A stretch of DNA of 64,000 bases from Bradyrhizobium cosmicum (lineage in GTDB: Bacteria; Pseudomonadota; Alphaproteobacteria; Rhizobiales; Xanthobacteraceae). The notes under the pieces were generated by a model that worked only from the letters and a program-made list of their open reading frames with translations, had not been told where the DNA came from and made no database searches. This document shows positions 17,540 to 26,178 of this stretch, in pieces. Position 1 is the first letter of the stretch. Each line of letters begins with the position of its first letter. The stretch lies in assembly GCF_007290395.2 (NCBI RefSeq), contig NZ_CP041656.2, positions 1,550,001 through 1,614,000 on the forward strand. Direction: 5' to 3'. Position numbers and translations under genes: made by a program.

Positions 17540-18364
17540 GTGCCGCTGGAAGCTGTGGAGGCGAGACGGCTCTATCGCCAGGTCGCCGATCAATTGCGAA
17601 GCCTGATCGACAGCGGCGAGTACGCGGTCGGCAGCCGCTTGCCGACCGAGCGCGAGCTCGCCGAGCAGCTCAAGGTGTCGCGGCCGACGGTGCGCGAAGC
17701 CCTGATCGCGCTCGAAGTCGAGGGCCGCGTCCGTATCCGCGTCGGTTCGGGCATCTACGTGATCGAGCCTGCTGCCCCGGCGATGGCCGTGCCTGCCGCC
17801 GCGGTCATCGAAGGCCCGTTCGAGCTGCTGCGAGCCCGCGAATTTCTCGAAAGCGCCATTGCCGAGCAGGCCGCACGCGTGGCGACGAAGGACGATGTCG
17901 CCCGCATCGACGCCGCCCTCGACGCGATGGAGAATGTCGCGCATCCCGGCGAAGCCTCGATGGTCCATGACCGTGCGTTTCACGTTGCGATCGCCGGAAG
18001 CCTCGGCAATGCGGTTCTGGTGCGCGTGGTCGGCGAGCTGTTCGACCAGCGTCTCAATCCGTATTTCGCGCAGCTTGCGCATTATTTCGAGAGCCCGGGC
18101 ACGTGGCGTACCGCGCTCGACGAGCATCGCGCCGTGCGCGACGCCATCGCGGCGCATGATCCGGACGCCGCGCGCGATGCCATGCGCGCTCATCTGGTGT
18201 GCTCCCAGGAGCGTTTCGCGCAGAATTTCGGCGCCGAGAGCGCCGCGGGATCGCCTGCGGGGCGAGTCCGGACGGCGGAAAATCAGGCAAAGCCGGCAAA
18301 ATCAGCAAAGCCAGAACGCGCGCCGAAGACGCAGACCAAGGGCGGCAGCGCGCGGCAACGATGA
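17540..18364 (+). CDS. GntR-family (FadR/FCD) regulator of the hexuronate locus
   Basis: The 274-residue protein has an N-terminal GntR winged helix (residues 1-80: RLYRQVADQLRSLIDSGEY, GSRLPTERELAEQLKVSRPT, VREALIALEVEGRV) and an FCD effector domain (about 95-235: ELLRAREFLESAIAEQAA, HDRAFHVAIAGSLGN, EHRAVRDAIAAHD), whose Asp/His residues bind metal and carboxylate ligand in relatives. The tail (240-274) is a Lys/Pro/Ala-rich extension. It starts at GTG 17540 after GGGGAGG. Position between uxuB and the TRAP genes and the operator at 17465 suggest a UxuR/ExuR-like repressor answering to a hexuronate intermediate. Confidence 0.9.
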   Translation: MPLEAVEARRLYRQVADQLRSLIDSGEYAVGSRLPTERELAEQLKVSRPTVREALIALEVEGRVRIRVGSGIYVIEPAAPAMAVPAAAVIEGPFELLRAREFLESAIAEQAARVATKDDVARIDAALDAMENVAHPGEASMVHDRAFHVAIAGSLGNAVLVRVVGELFDQRLNPYFAQLAHYFESPGTWRTALDEHRAVRDAIAAHDPDAARDAMRAHLVCSQERFAQNFGAESAAGSPAGRVRTAENQAKPAKSAKPERAPKTQTKGGSARQR

Positions 18365-18435
18365 GATTGGGCGGCCCGTTTCCGCTTCGGGGCGGGCGAA
18401 CAAGAAGCAGACTTTAGTCAGTGGAGGATAAGTCA

Positions 18436-19413
18436 GTGTTGAAGAAGATGACGATGGTGCTGGCGACTTCGGTCGCGGCGATGTTTGCAACGGCCAATCC
18501 CGGCATGGCACAGACCAAGCTCAAATGGGCCCATGTCTACGAGACCTCGGAGCCGTTCCACAGCGCCTCGGTCTGGGCCGCACAGGAGATCGGCAAGCGC
18601 ACCAACGGGCGCTACACGGTCGACGTCTATCCGGCCTCGCAGCTCGGCAAGGAAGCCGACATCAACCAGGGCCTCTCGCTCGGGTCGGTCGACATCATCA
18701 TCTCCGGCTCGAGCTTCGCGGCCAAGAGCTTTCCGCCGATCGGCGTGACCTATTACCCCTACACCTTCCGCGACTCCGACCATCTCCTCGCCTACACCAA
18801 GAGCGACATCTTCAAGGAACTTGCCAAGGGCTACGAGGACAAGAGCGGCCACCACATCGTCGCCGTGACCTATTACGGCGTGCGCCAGACCTCGTCGAAC
18901 AAGCCGATCAAGACCTGCGCCGACCTCAAGGGCCTGAAGATGCGCGTGCCCGACGTGCCGGCATACCTTGCGATGCCGCGCGCCTGCGGCGCCAACACCG
19001 CGCCGATCGCCTTCGCCGAAGTCTATCTCGCGCTCCAGAACGGCACCGTCGAGGCGCAGGAGAACCCGCTGACCACGATCGAGGCCAAGAAGTTCTACGA
19101 GGTGCAGAAGCACATCGTGCTGACCGGACACATCGTCGACCACCTCAACACGGTGGTCGCGGGTGCGCTCTGGAAGAAGCTCAGCGACGAGGACAAGAAG
19201 ATATTCACCGACGTCGCGCAGGAAGCCGCCGCCAAGGCGACCGCGGAGATCAAGCAGAACGAGGCCAAGCTCGTCGCCTTCTTCAAGGAAAAGGGCCTGA
19301 CCGTGACCGAGGTCGACAAGAACGAGTTCCGCGACATCGTGCTGAAGAACGTTCCGTTCGAGACCTTCGGCTATCGCAAGGCCGACTGGGAACGCATCCA
19401 GGCGGTCAAGTGA
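18436..19413 (+). CDS. TRAP transporter solute-binding protein DctP family
   Basis: The 325-residue periplasmic binding protein starts at GTG 18436 behind GGAGGA (18423-18428) and has a Sec signal peptide ending near GMAQ. The body shows the DctP pattern: KWAHVYETSEPFHSASVWAA, GRYTVDVYPASQLGKEADIN, and the carboxylate-anchoring region LKGLKMRVPDVPAYLAMPRA with the conserved Arg, followed by ENPLTTIEAKKFYEVQKHI. With uxuA and uxuB nearby the ligand is probably a hexuronate or related aldonate. It is separated from dctQ by a palindromic repeat. Confidence 0.93.
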   Translation: MLKKMTMVLATSVAAMFATANPGMAQTKLKWAHVYETSEPFHSASVWAAQEIGKRTNGRYTVDVYPASQLGKEADINQGLSLGSVDIIISGSSFAAKSFPPIGVTYYPYTFRDSDHLLAYTKSDIFKELAKGYEDKSGHHIVAVTYYGVRQTSSNKPIKTCADLKGLKMRVPDVPAYLAMPRACGANTAPIAFAEVYLALQNGTVEAQENPLTTIEAKKFYEVQKHIVLTGHIVDHLNTVVAGALWKKLSDEDKKIFTDVAQEAAAKATAEIKQNEAKLVAFFKEKGLTVTEVDKNEFRDIVLKNVPFETFGYRKADWERIQAVK

Positions 19414-19420
19414 CAACGTA

Positions 19421-19505
19421 GTCGTCATTCCGGGGCGGCTCGAAGAGCCGAGCCCGGAATCTCGAGGTTCCGGGTCTGGTGCTAGCGCACCATCCCGGAA
19501 CGACG
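19421..19505. repeat. Palindromic dispersed repeat (GTCATTCCGGG type)
   Basis: The element opens with GTCGTCATTCCGGG and closes with CCCGGAACGACG, with inner complementary segments (GGCTCGAAGAGCC; GGTGCTAGCGCACC). This is the layout of extragenic palindromic elements scattered through Bradyrhizobium genomes. Here it sits inside the TRAP operon between dctP and dctQ, where its stem-loops may lower downstream expression. Confidence 0.75.
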
Positions 19506-19527
19506 TTCAGGTCCCGAGGAGTCCCCC

Positions 19528-20106
19528 ATGTCCACCGCCGAAACGCACCGGCAGATCACTGCGGACGAGATTGCCCATACCTTCGAGGAGGAGTCGGCGC
19601 CGAAAGTCGATCTCGGGGTCTACGCCTTCGAGGACTGGGTGGCGCTGGCGATTTTCTGGGTGATGGCGCTTGCCGTCTTCCTCCAGTTCTTCACCCGCTA
19701 CGTGCTCAACGACAGCTACGCCTGGACCGAGGAGATCGCGACCTACTGCCTGATCGGCGTGGTCTTCATCGGCTCCTCGATGTGCGTGCGGCTGTCGCGG
19801 CACATCCAGGTCGATCTGATCTATCGCTATCTGCCGCACCTCGCGGCGCGGGTGCTCTCGACCGTGATCGACCTGATCCGGATCGCCTTCTTCGGCTACG
19901 CCATCAAGCTGGTGTGGGTCTACATCCAGATCATCGGCGACGAGTCGATGACGACGATCAATCTGCCCAAGGACTACGTCTACTACGCCGTGCTGGCCGG
20001 CTTCGTGCTGATGTTCGCGCGATCGGTGCAGGTGGCGGTTCAACATCTGCGACAGGGCTACTCGATCCTCGAACGTCCCGGCGCCTACGACGGTTTTGAA
20101 GGATAA
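19528..20106 (+). CDS. TRAP transporter small membrane subunit DctQ family
   Basis: The 192-residue protein has four hydrophobic segments (about 35-60, 73-95, 113-135, 150-172) after a charged cytosolic leader, and the DctQ signature region TRYVLNDSYAWTEEIATYCL. It forms the small subunit of the TRAP importer in the inner membrane. The ribosome site GAGGAG lies at 19515-19520, directly after the dispersed repeat. Its end overlaps the first in-frame TTG of dctM, but the better dctM start is four bases after its stop. Confidence 0.93.
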   Translation: MSTAETHRQITADEIAHTFEEESAPKVDLGVYAFEDWVALAIFWVMALAVFLQFFTRYVLNDSYAWTEEIATYCLIGVVFIGSSMCVRLSRHIQVDLIYRYLPHLAARVLSTVIDLIRIAFFGYAIKLVWVYIQIIGDESMTTINLPKDYVYYAVLAGFVLMFARSVQVAVQHLRQGYSILERPGAYDGFEG

Positions 20107-20110
20107 AGTC

Positions 20111-21517
20111 ATGCTGCTGTTGCTTGGAGGCTTCCTCGTCCTGATGCTGCTCGGCGTTCCCGTGGCGATTGCCATGGCCGCGTCGTCGCTGCTCTACATT
20201 CTGGTCAGCGGCGTGACGCCAGACGTCACGCTGGCGCAGCGAATGATCGCCGGCGTCGAGAGCTTTCCGCTGCTCGCCGTGCCGTTCTTCATCCTCGCCG
20301 GCAATCTCATGAACATCGCCGGCGTCACCGGCCGCATCTACAAATTCGCGGTCGCGCTGGTCGGCTGGATGCGCGGCGGCCTTGGCCACGTCAACATCAT
20401 CGGCTCGGTGATCTTCTCCGGCATGTCCGGCACCGCGATCGCGGATGCCGCCGGCCTCGGCACCATCGAGATCAAGGCGATGAAGGACCACGGCTACTCC
20501 ACGGAGTTTTCCGTCGGCGTCACCGCGGCCTCGGCGACGCTCGGCCCCATCATTCCCCCTTCGCTGCCCTTCGTGATCTACGGCATGATGGCGAACGTAT
20601 CGATCGGCGCACTGTTCCTGGCCGGCGTCATCCCAGGCATCGTCATGACGCTGCTGATGATGGGGACCGTGACTTATTTCGCCCGCAAGAACAAATGGGG
20701 CAGCGACACGCCGTTCTCCTGGCCGCAGCTCGGCTCGGCCGGCCTCGAGATCGTCATCGTGCTGGCGTTCCCGATGGCGATCTGGCTGATGGTGCTGGCG
20801 GGCATGTCGGTCAACATGGCGGTGGTCATCGGCCTCGGCACGCTGCTCGCGATCGACTGGTACTTCGACTTCTCCGCCGTGATGGCGCTGATGGCGCCGG
20901 TGATCCTGATCGGCGGCATGACGCTGGGCTGGTTCACGCCGACGGAGGCCGCCGTTGCCGCCGTGATCTGGTCGCTGTTCCTCGGCCTCGTCCGCTACCG
21001 CACCATGACGCTGAAGACGGTGGCGAAGGCGACCTTCGACACCATCGAGACGACGGCCTCGGTGCTGTTCATCGTCACGGCTGCCTCGATCTTCGCCTGG
21101 CTGCTGACGGTATCGCAGGCAGCCCAGCTGCTCTCGGACTGGATGCTCAGCATCACCCACAACAAATGGGTGTTCCTGGCGCTCGCCAACGTCCTGATCC
21201 TGTTCGTCGGTTGCTTCATCGATACCACGGCGGCGATCACCATTCTGGTGCCGATCCTGCTCCCGATCGTGCTCAAGCTCGGCATCGACCCGATTCATTT
21301 CGGTCTGATCATGACGCTGAACCTGATGATCGGCCTGCTGCATCCGCCGCTTGGGATGGTGCTGTTCGTGCTCGCCCGCGTGGCCAAGCTCTCGGTCGAG
21401 CGCACGACGGTCGCAATCCTACCCTGGCTGGTGCCGCTGATGGTCGCGCTGATCGCGATCACCTACATCCCTGAACTCACCCTCTGGCTGCCGAAATACA
21501 TGGGACTCTCCAAATGA
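20111..21517 (+). CDS. TRAP transporter large permease DctM family
   Basis: The 468-residue membrane protein has about twelve hydrophobic segments and DctM motifs: FFILAGNLMNIAGVTGRIY, HVNIIGSVIFSGMSGTAIAD (the hairpin with G-x-S-G-T/S), TAASATLGPIIPPSLPFVIY and GCFIDTTAAITILVPILLPI. It is the sodium-coupled transport subunit. ATG 20111 follows an AAGGA site and yields the usual MLLLLGGFLVLMLLG start; an alternative TTG at 20096 overlaps dctQ. The stop overlaps the next start (ATGA, 21514-21517). Confidence 0.93.
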   Translation: MLLLLGGFLVLMLLGVPVAIAMAASSLLYILVSGVTPDVTLAQRMIAGVESFPLLAVPFFILAGNLMNIAGVTGRIYKFAVALVGWMRGGLGHVNIIGSVIFSGMSGTAIADAAGLGTIEIKAMKDHGYSTEFSVGVTAASATLGPIIPPSLPFVIYGMMANVSIGALFLAGVIPGIVMTLLMMGTVTYFARKNKWGSDTPFSWPQLGSAGLEIVIVLAFPMAIWLMVLAGMSVNMAVVIGLGTLLAIDWYFDFSAVMALMAPVILIGGMTLGWFTPTEAAVAAVIWSLFLGLVRYRTMTLKTVAKATFDTIETTASVLFIVTAASIFAWLLTVSQAAQLLSDWMLSITHNKWVFLALANVLILFVGCFIDTTAAITILVPILLPIVLKLGIDPIHFGLIMTLNLMIGLLHPPLGMVLFVLARVAKLSVERTTVAILPWLVPLMVALIAITYIPELTLWLPKYMGLSK

Positions 21518-22563
21518 CCTCCACCGCTCTCGCCGCAACCCTGTTCGGCCCCGAAGATCTCCGCATGATCGAGCATCCGCTCGCCAAGCTCGCCGACGGC
21601 ATGGTGCGCATCCGCTTCGGTGCCGGCGGCATCTGTGGTTCGGACATGCATTACTTCCGTCATGCCCGCACCGGCGACTTCGTGGTGAAGTCGCCACTGG
21701 TGCTCGGCCACGAGATATCAGGTGAAGTCGTGGAGATCTCGGGCTCCGCAGCGAACCTGAAAGTCGGCGACCGCGTCGCCATCAACCCCTCGCGCTGGTG
21801 CGGCCATTGCGTCGCCTGCCGAGAAGGCCGGCCGAACCTCTGCGAGAACATCTACTTCATGGGCTCGGCCTCGAAGACGCCGCACATGCAGGGTGGCTTC
21901 GCCAATTACTTCGACGCGGTCCCGGCGCAGTGCGTGAAGATCCCGGACCATGTGTCCTATCAGGCCGCGGCGCTGGCCGAGCCGCTGGCGGTCTGCCTGC
22001 ACGCGGTCGCGCGCGCCGGCAACATCGAAGGCAAGCGCGGCATCATCTTCGGCGCTGGCCCGATCGGGCTTCTGACCATGCTCGCCGCGCACCGCGCCGG
22101 CATGGCCGACATCACGGTGGCCGATATCGCGCCGGCGCCGCTCGCCTTTGCGACCAAGCTCGGCGCAACGCATGTCGAGAACGTCTCCGCTGGCGAGGAA
22201 GGTTTGAAGGCGCAGGCAGCCTCGCGGCCTTACGACATCGCGTTCGAAGTTTCGGGCACGGCCGCGGGCCTTGCGAGTGCGATCGGGATTGTCAGGCGCG
22301 GCGGCATTGTGGTGCAGATCGGCAATCTGCCGGGCGGCCAGATTCCGGTGCCGGCCAATGCGGTGATGGCGAAGGAGATCGATCTGCGCGGTTCGTTCCG
22401 CTTCGGGTTCGAGTTCATGACCGCGGTGGAGCTGATCGGCGCCGGCAGCGTCGACGTGCTCTCGTTGGTCACCGCCGAACGGCCGCTGTCCACGGCGCCG
22501 GACGCGCTGCGACTGGCGCTCGACCGTTCGCAGAGCGTCAAGGTCGTGCTGACCGCGAACTGA
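21514..22563 (+). CDS. Zinc-dependent alcohol dehydrogenase, L-idonate 5-dehydrogenase-like
   Basis: The 349-residue medium-chain dehydrogenase has catalytic zinc ligands C41 (GGICGSDMHYFRH), H66 and E67 (LGHEISGE), structural zinc cysteines C96, C99, C102 and C110, and a Rossmann loop GAGPIGLL. The CGSDMHYFRHARTG stretch is characteristic of L-idonate 5-dehydrogenase (idonate to 5-keto-gluconate), the likeliest reaction. Overlap with dctM (ATGA) and close spacing to uxuA place it in the same operon. In this setting it could also oxidise L-gulonate or another aldonate, which would link idonate and uronate breakdown. Confidence 0.85.
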   Translation: MTSTALAATLFGPEDLRMIEHPLAKLADGMVRIRFGAGGICGSDMHYFRHARTGDFVVKSPLVLGHEISGEVVEISGSAANLKVGDRVAINPSRWCGHCVACREGRPNLCENIYFMGSASKTPHMQGGFANYFDAVPAQCVKIPDHVSYQAAALAEPLAVCLHAVARAGNIEGKRGIIFGAGPIGLLTMLAAHRAGMADITVADIAPAPLAFATKLGATHVENVSAGEEGLKAQAASRPYDIAFEVSGTAAGLASAIGIVRRGGIVVQIGNLPGGQIPVPANAVMAKEIDLRGSFRFGFEFMTAVELIGAGSVDVLSLVTAERPLSTAPDALRLALDRSQSVKVVLTAN

Positions 22564-22578
22564 TCCGGGAGAGTTGTG

Positions 22579-23769
22579 ATGATGCTCGAGGGATGGCGCT
22601 GGTACGGGCCCGATGATCCGGTCTCGCTCGACGATGTCAGGCAGGCCGGTGCGACCGATATCGTCTCGGCGCTGCATCAGGTGCCGATCGGCGAGGCCTG
22701 GACGCGCAAGGCGGTCGAGGAACGCAAGAACTTCATCGAGAACGGCCAGCCCGGCCGCTCGCAATTGACCTGGTCGGTGGTGGAATCGATTCCGATTCCC
22801 GACGACGTCAAGCGCCTGGGTGGCAAGGCAACGCAGTCGATCGAGGCGTGGATCGCGAGCCTGGAGGCGGTGGCCGCCTCAGGCATCAAGATCATCTGCT
22901 ACAATTTCATGCCGGTGGTGGACTGGTGCCGCACCGATCTGGAATGGGAGCTTCCGAACGGCGCCCGTGCCATGCGCTTCGACCAGGACCGCTTTGCCGC
23001 GTTCGAGCTGCACATCCTCAAGCGGCCCGCCGCCGCACAGGAATACTCGCCCGAGCAGCAGGCCCGCGCGAAGGCCCTGTTCGAGAAGATGAGCCAGGCG
23101 GACATCGACTACCTCATCATGGTGATCGCCAGCGCGTTGCCGGGCTCGACCACCGAGCCAATGACGATCCCGCAATTCCGCGACCGGTTGGAAACCTACC
23201 GCGACATCACGCCAAGGATACTGCGGCAGCATCTCGCCGAGTTCCTGGCGCGCGTGACGCCGGTGGCCGAGCAGTTCGGCGTGTCCCTGACGCTGCATCC
23301 CGACGATCCGCCGCGCCCGTTGTTCGGTCTGCCGCGCATCGCCTCCAGCGCCGACGATTATCAGGCGCTGTTCGACGCCGTGCCGTCGAAGGCCAACGGC
23401 ATTTGCCTGTGCACGGGCTCGCTCGGCGTGCGGCCTGAGAACAATCTGCCCGCGATGGCGGAGCGCTTCGGCCCGCGCATCGCCTTTGCCCATCTGCGCG
23501 CGACCAAGCGCGAGGCGGACGGCCTGTCGTTCTACGAATCCGACCATCTCGACGGCGATGTCGACATGGTGGCGGTGCTCAAGGCGCTCTTGAAGGAGAA
23601 CGCGCGGCGTTCGCCCGACAAGCAAATCGTGTTCCGCCCCGACCACGGCCACCGCATGCTCGACGATCTCGCCGCCACCAAGCGCACCAATCCCGGCTAC
23701 ACCGCGATCGGCCGCCTGCGCGGCCTTGCCGAACTGCGCGGCGCGATCCGGGCGATTGAGCATCGGTGA
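22579..23769 (+). CDS. uxuA: D-mannonate dehydratase UxuA
   Basis: The 396-residue protein matches E. coli UxuA along its length: WRWYGPDDPVSLDDVRQAGA near the start, then ICYNFMPVVDWCRTDLEWEL, LHPDDPPRPLFGLPRI, and the metal/active-site end RPDHGHRMLDDL followed by NPGYTAIGRLRGLAELRG. It dehydrates D-mannonate to 2-keto-3-deoxygluconate in the cytosol. GTG 22576, ATG 22579 and ATG 22582 are all in frame; the GGGAGA at 22567-22572 best serves 22579 or 22582. The later KDG kinase and aldolase are not in the window. Confidence 0.96.
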   Translation: MMLEGWRWYGPDDPVSLDDVRQAGATDIVSALHQVPIGEAWTRKAVEERKNFIENGQPGRSQLTWSVVESIPIPDDVKRLGGKATQSIEAWIASLEAVAASGIKIICYNFMPVVDWCRTDLEWELPNGARAMRFDQDRFAAFELHILKRPAAAQEYSPEQQARAKALFEKMSQADIDYLIMVIASALPGSTTEPMTIPQFRDRLETYRDITPRILRQHLAEFLARVTPVAEQFGVSLTLHPDDPPRPLFGLPRIASSADDYQALFDAVPSKANGICLCTGSLGVRPENNLPAMAERFGPRIAFAHLRATKREADGLSFYESDHLDGDVDMVAVLKALLKENARRSPDKQIVFRPDHGHRMLDDLAATKRTNPGYTAIGRLRGLAELRGAIRAIEHR

Positions 23770-23789
23770 GGGTGCCGAAGCTGCCACAG

Positions 23790-23875
23790 CGTCATGGCCG
23801 GGCTTGTCCCGGCCATCCACGTCTTGCCCTGCGGCACAAAGAACGTGGATGCCCGGGACAGGCCCGGGCATGACG
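23790..23875. repeat. Palindromic dispersed repeat (GTCATGGCCGGGC type)
   Basis: GTCATGGCCGGGCTTGTCCC at the left pairs with the complementary GGGACAGGCCCGGGCATGAC at the right, and CATCCACGT pairs with ACGTGGATG inside, giving a long imperfect stem around 25 unpaired bases. It lies between the convergent uxuA and LysR genes and differs from the elements at 19421 and 61511. It may also act as a terminator for both genes. Confidence 0.8.
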
Positions 23876-23900
23876 ACCTCTCATGAAGTTCACTCGCTAC

Positions 23901-24839
23901 TTAATAACACGCCGCCATCGCGCCGAGCTTCGGGTAGAGCCGGTCGATCGCGGCGATCTCGCTTTGCATCTGCGTGATGATCCAGTCGCGGATCTCGGCG
24001 GCGATGGGGCGCATCACGCGGTTGCGTGGCGGTAGGAATTCGCAGATGCGGCGCGTGGTGGTGAGCGTCTCTGACGCCGGCACCAGTGCGCCGGTCAGCA
24101 GCCAGTGCGAGGTCACGGTCAGCCAGCCGAGCGCGATGCCCTGGCCGAGTAGCGCGGCCTGCACCACGACCGCATAATCGGTGAAGCTCAGCGCCTTGGC
24201 CGCGCCGCGGCGCCCGGTGAGCAGCGAGGCGTAATCCGCGGCCCAGTCGCCCGGGGTCTCGGCGAGACGAATGATGGTGTTGCCCTCGGCGGGATCGGTC
24301 TCGCCGAGGTAGCCGGGGCTGCACATCGGCAACGTCACTTCCTTCATCACCAGCGTGCCGCCCGACGACGGTTCGTCGCGATCGCGAAAACGCATGCCGA
24401 GGTCGACATTCTCCACCGGGCCGCGCAATGCGCCGGAGATGAGCTGGAAGCGCAGATCAACTTGCGGAAACTGCCGCTGCAGCTTGTCGATGCGCGGCAT
24501 CAGCCAGTGCGTGGTGAAGGCGGAGGAGACTGACAGCGTCACCGTCTCGGTGCCCTTGCGCCGCCGCTCGATCTCGACGAGGCCACTCTCGATGCTGCGG
24601 AAGCCTTCGAGCACGCGGCGATAGAGCAGCTCGCCTTCCTCGGTGAGCACCGCGCGGCCCGCTTTGCGATCGAACAGGCGCACGCCGAGATGCTCCTCGA
24701 ATTGTCCGAGCATCCGGCTCACCGCGGGCTGCGTGACGTTCAGTTCGGCGGCGGCCGCGGTGAAGCTACCGTTGCGCGCCGCTGCGTCGAAGACGAAGAG
24801 AGCGTTACTGGAGGGAAGCATCCGGCGGAGCTCAGGCAT
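23901..24839 (-). CDS. LysR-family regulator (GcvA type)
   Basis: The 312-residue protein has the LysR N-terminal helix-turn-helix (ALFVFDAAARNGSFTAAAAE, LNVTQPAVSRMLGQFEEHLG, RLFDRKAG) and a periplasmic-binding-like effector domain (about 95-300: TLSVSSAFTTHWLMPRIDKL, ENVDLGMRFRD). It is closest to the GcvA-type branch. It is divergent from the amine-type ABC operon at 25050 and probably controls it. A T-N11-A palindrome overlaps the ATG; an alternative start at 24821 (MLPSSNALF) would place the palindrome fully upstream. Confidence 0.92.
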   Translation of the reverse strand: MPELRRMLPSSNALFVFDAAARNGSFTAAAAELNVTQPAVSRMLGQFEEHLGVRLFDRKAGRAVLTEEGELLYRRVLEGFRSIESGLVEIERRRKGTETVTLSVSSAFTTHWLMPRIDKLQRQFPQVDLRFQLISGALRGPVENVDLGMRFRDRDEPSSGGTLVMKEVTLPMCSPGYLGETDPAEGNTIIRLAETPGDWAADYASLLTGRRGAAKALSFTDYAVVVQAALLGQGIALGWLTVTSHWLLTGALVPASETLTTTRRICEFLPPRNRVMRPIAAEIRDWIITQMQSEIAAIDRLYPKLGAMAACY

Positions 24840-24853
24840 AACGTCATGTTATG
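24837..24853. promoter_or_regulatory. LysR-type operator candidate (T-N11-A palindrome)
   Basis: CATAAC-GTCAT-GTTATG is a perfect inverted repeat with 6-bp arms. It contains the T-N11-A spacing of LysR sites and lies at the start codon of the LysR gene, about 200 bases upstream of the divergent ABC operon, fitting an autoregulatory or shared control site. Confidence 0.6.
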
Positions 24854-25049
24854 AGGCCCGTAACAATTTGGCAATTGCCGGATTCTGCCAAGTCTGTTGT
24901 CATTGACATCACAGCCTAAAGACAGGGTGTTTGTGAGAACATTTGGTGCAGCGCACGCTGAACCGTGATTGCTCCAAATCTCTGTCTATAAAGCAGGCTT
25001 ATGGCGCGCAGTGAGGCACGCCGGATAAGGACACGGGCGAGGTCGATCG

Positions 25050-26129
25050 TTGGATAAGCGAGCGGAGAGCGTCGAGATCAGGTCGGCCAGCAAGGCCTAC
25101 GGCGCCGTTCGCGCCCTCGACGACGTTTCCCTCAATGTCGGCGCTGGTGAGTTCGTCTCGCTGCTCGGCCCCTCCGGCTCCGGCAAGACCACGCTGCTCG
25201 GCATTCTCGGCGGCTTCATCCTGCCGTCGAGTGGAACGATCCTGTTCGGCGGCCGCGACGTCACCTGGATGCCGCCGCACAAGCGCGACATCGGCGTCGT
25301 GTTCCAGAACTACGCGCTGTTCCCGCATATGAGCGTCGGCGAGAATGTCGCCTTTCCGTTGCGCGCGCGGCGCCTGCCGAAGGCGAGTTGGCCGGACAAG
25401 GTGCGCGCCGCGCTCAGCATGGTGGGCCTTTCCGGCTATGAAGAGCGCGGCATCGCGCAGCTCTCCGGCGGCCAGCGGCAGCGCGTGGCGCTGGCGCGCG
25501 CCATGATCTTCGAGCCGCGCCTGATCCTGATGGACGAGCCGCTCTCGGCGCTCGACAAGCAGCTGCGCGAATCCATGCAGATCGAGCTGCGCGCGCTGCA
25601 CCGGCGCATCGGCGCCACCATCATTTACGTCACCCACGACCAGCGCGAGGCGCTGACCATGAGCGACCGCGTCGCGGTGATGAAGGACGGCCGCCTGATC
25701 CAGATCGACGAGCCCGAGCGGCTGCACGATCATCCAGCCGATTCCTTTGTCGCCAGCTTCATCGGCGAAGCCACGATGTTGCCGGTCCGCCGTGTCGATG
25801 CCTGCAGCGTCGCGCTCGGCAATGCCCTGCTGCGCAGCGCCCGCGCCATTCCCGATGGCGACGCCTTGATGCTTGCCGTGCACAGCGAAAAGCTGCTGAT
25901 CGACGACGGCGCGCAGGAGGCCGGCTGCAACCGCCTGACCGGCACGGTCACCGACATCGTCTACCAGGGCGAGAGCCTGCGCATCTTCCTGGCGCTCGAA
26001 GGCGGCGATGCGCTCAGCCTGCGCCAGCCGGCCTATCACCAGGCCTACAGTCGCATCCCGCCGCTCGGCGGCAGCCTCACCGTCACCCTTCACCCCGAGG
26101 ACACCATCGTGGTGCCGAGAGTGGACTGA
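25050..26129 (+). CDS. ABC transporter ATPase, spermidine/putrescine PotA type
   Basis: The 359-residue protein has Walker A GPSGSGKT (residues 40-47), Q-loop in VVFQNYALFPHMSVGENV, the ABC signature LSGGQRQRVALARA, Walker B LILMDEP, the H-loop in YVTHDQREAL, and a C-terminal TOBE regulatory domain (about 275-359). The PHKRDIGVVFQNYALFPHM stretch is typical of PotA-like importers. The start is TTG 25050, after GGGCGAGG. It energises the permeases at 29314 and 30180. Two catabolic genes lie between it and its binding protein. Confidence 0.92.
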   Translation: MDKRAESVEIRSASKAYGAVRALDDVSLNVGAGEFVSLLGPSGSGKTTLLGILGGFILPSSGTILFGGRDVTWMPPHKRDIGVVFQNYALFPHMSVGENVAFPLRARRLPKASWPDKVRAALSMVGLSGYEERGIAQLSGGQRQRVALARAMIFEPRLILMDEPLSALDKQLRESMQIELRALHRRIGATIIYVTHDQREALTMSDRVAVMKDGRLIQIDEPERLHDHPADSFVASFIGEATMLPVRRVDACSVALGNALLRSARAIPDGDALMLAVHSEKLLIDDGAQEAGCNRLTGTVTDIVYQGESLRIFLALEGGDALSLRQPAYHQAYSRIPPLGGSLTVTLHPEDTIVVPRVD

Positions 26130-26178
26130 AGAGAGTGGACTGAATTCAAGCCTTGTTCAACTGAGAGAAGAAGCCAAC

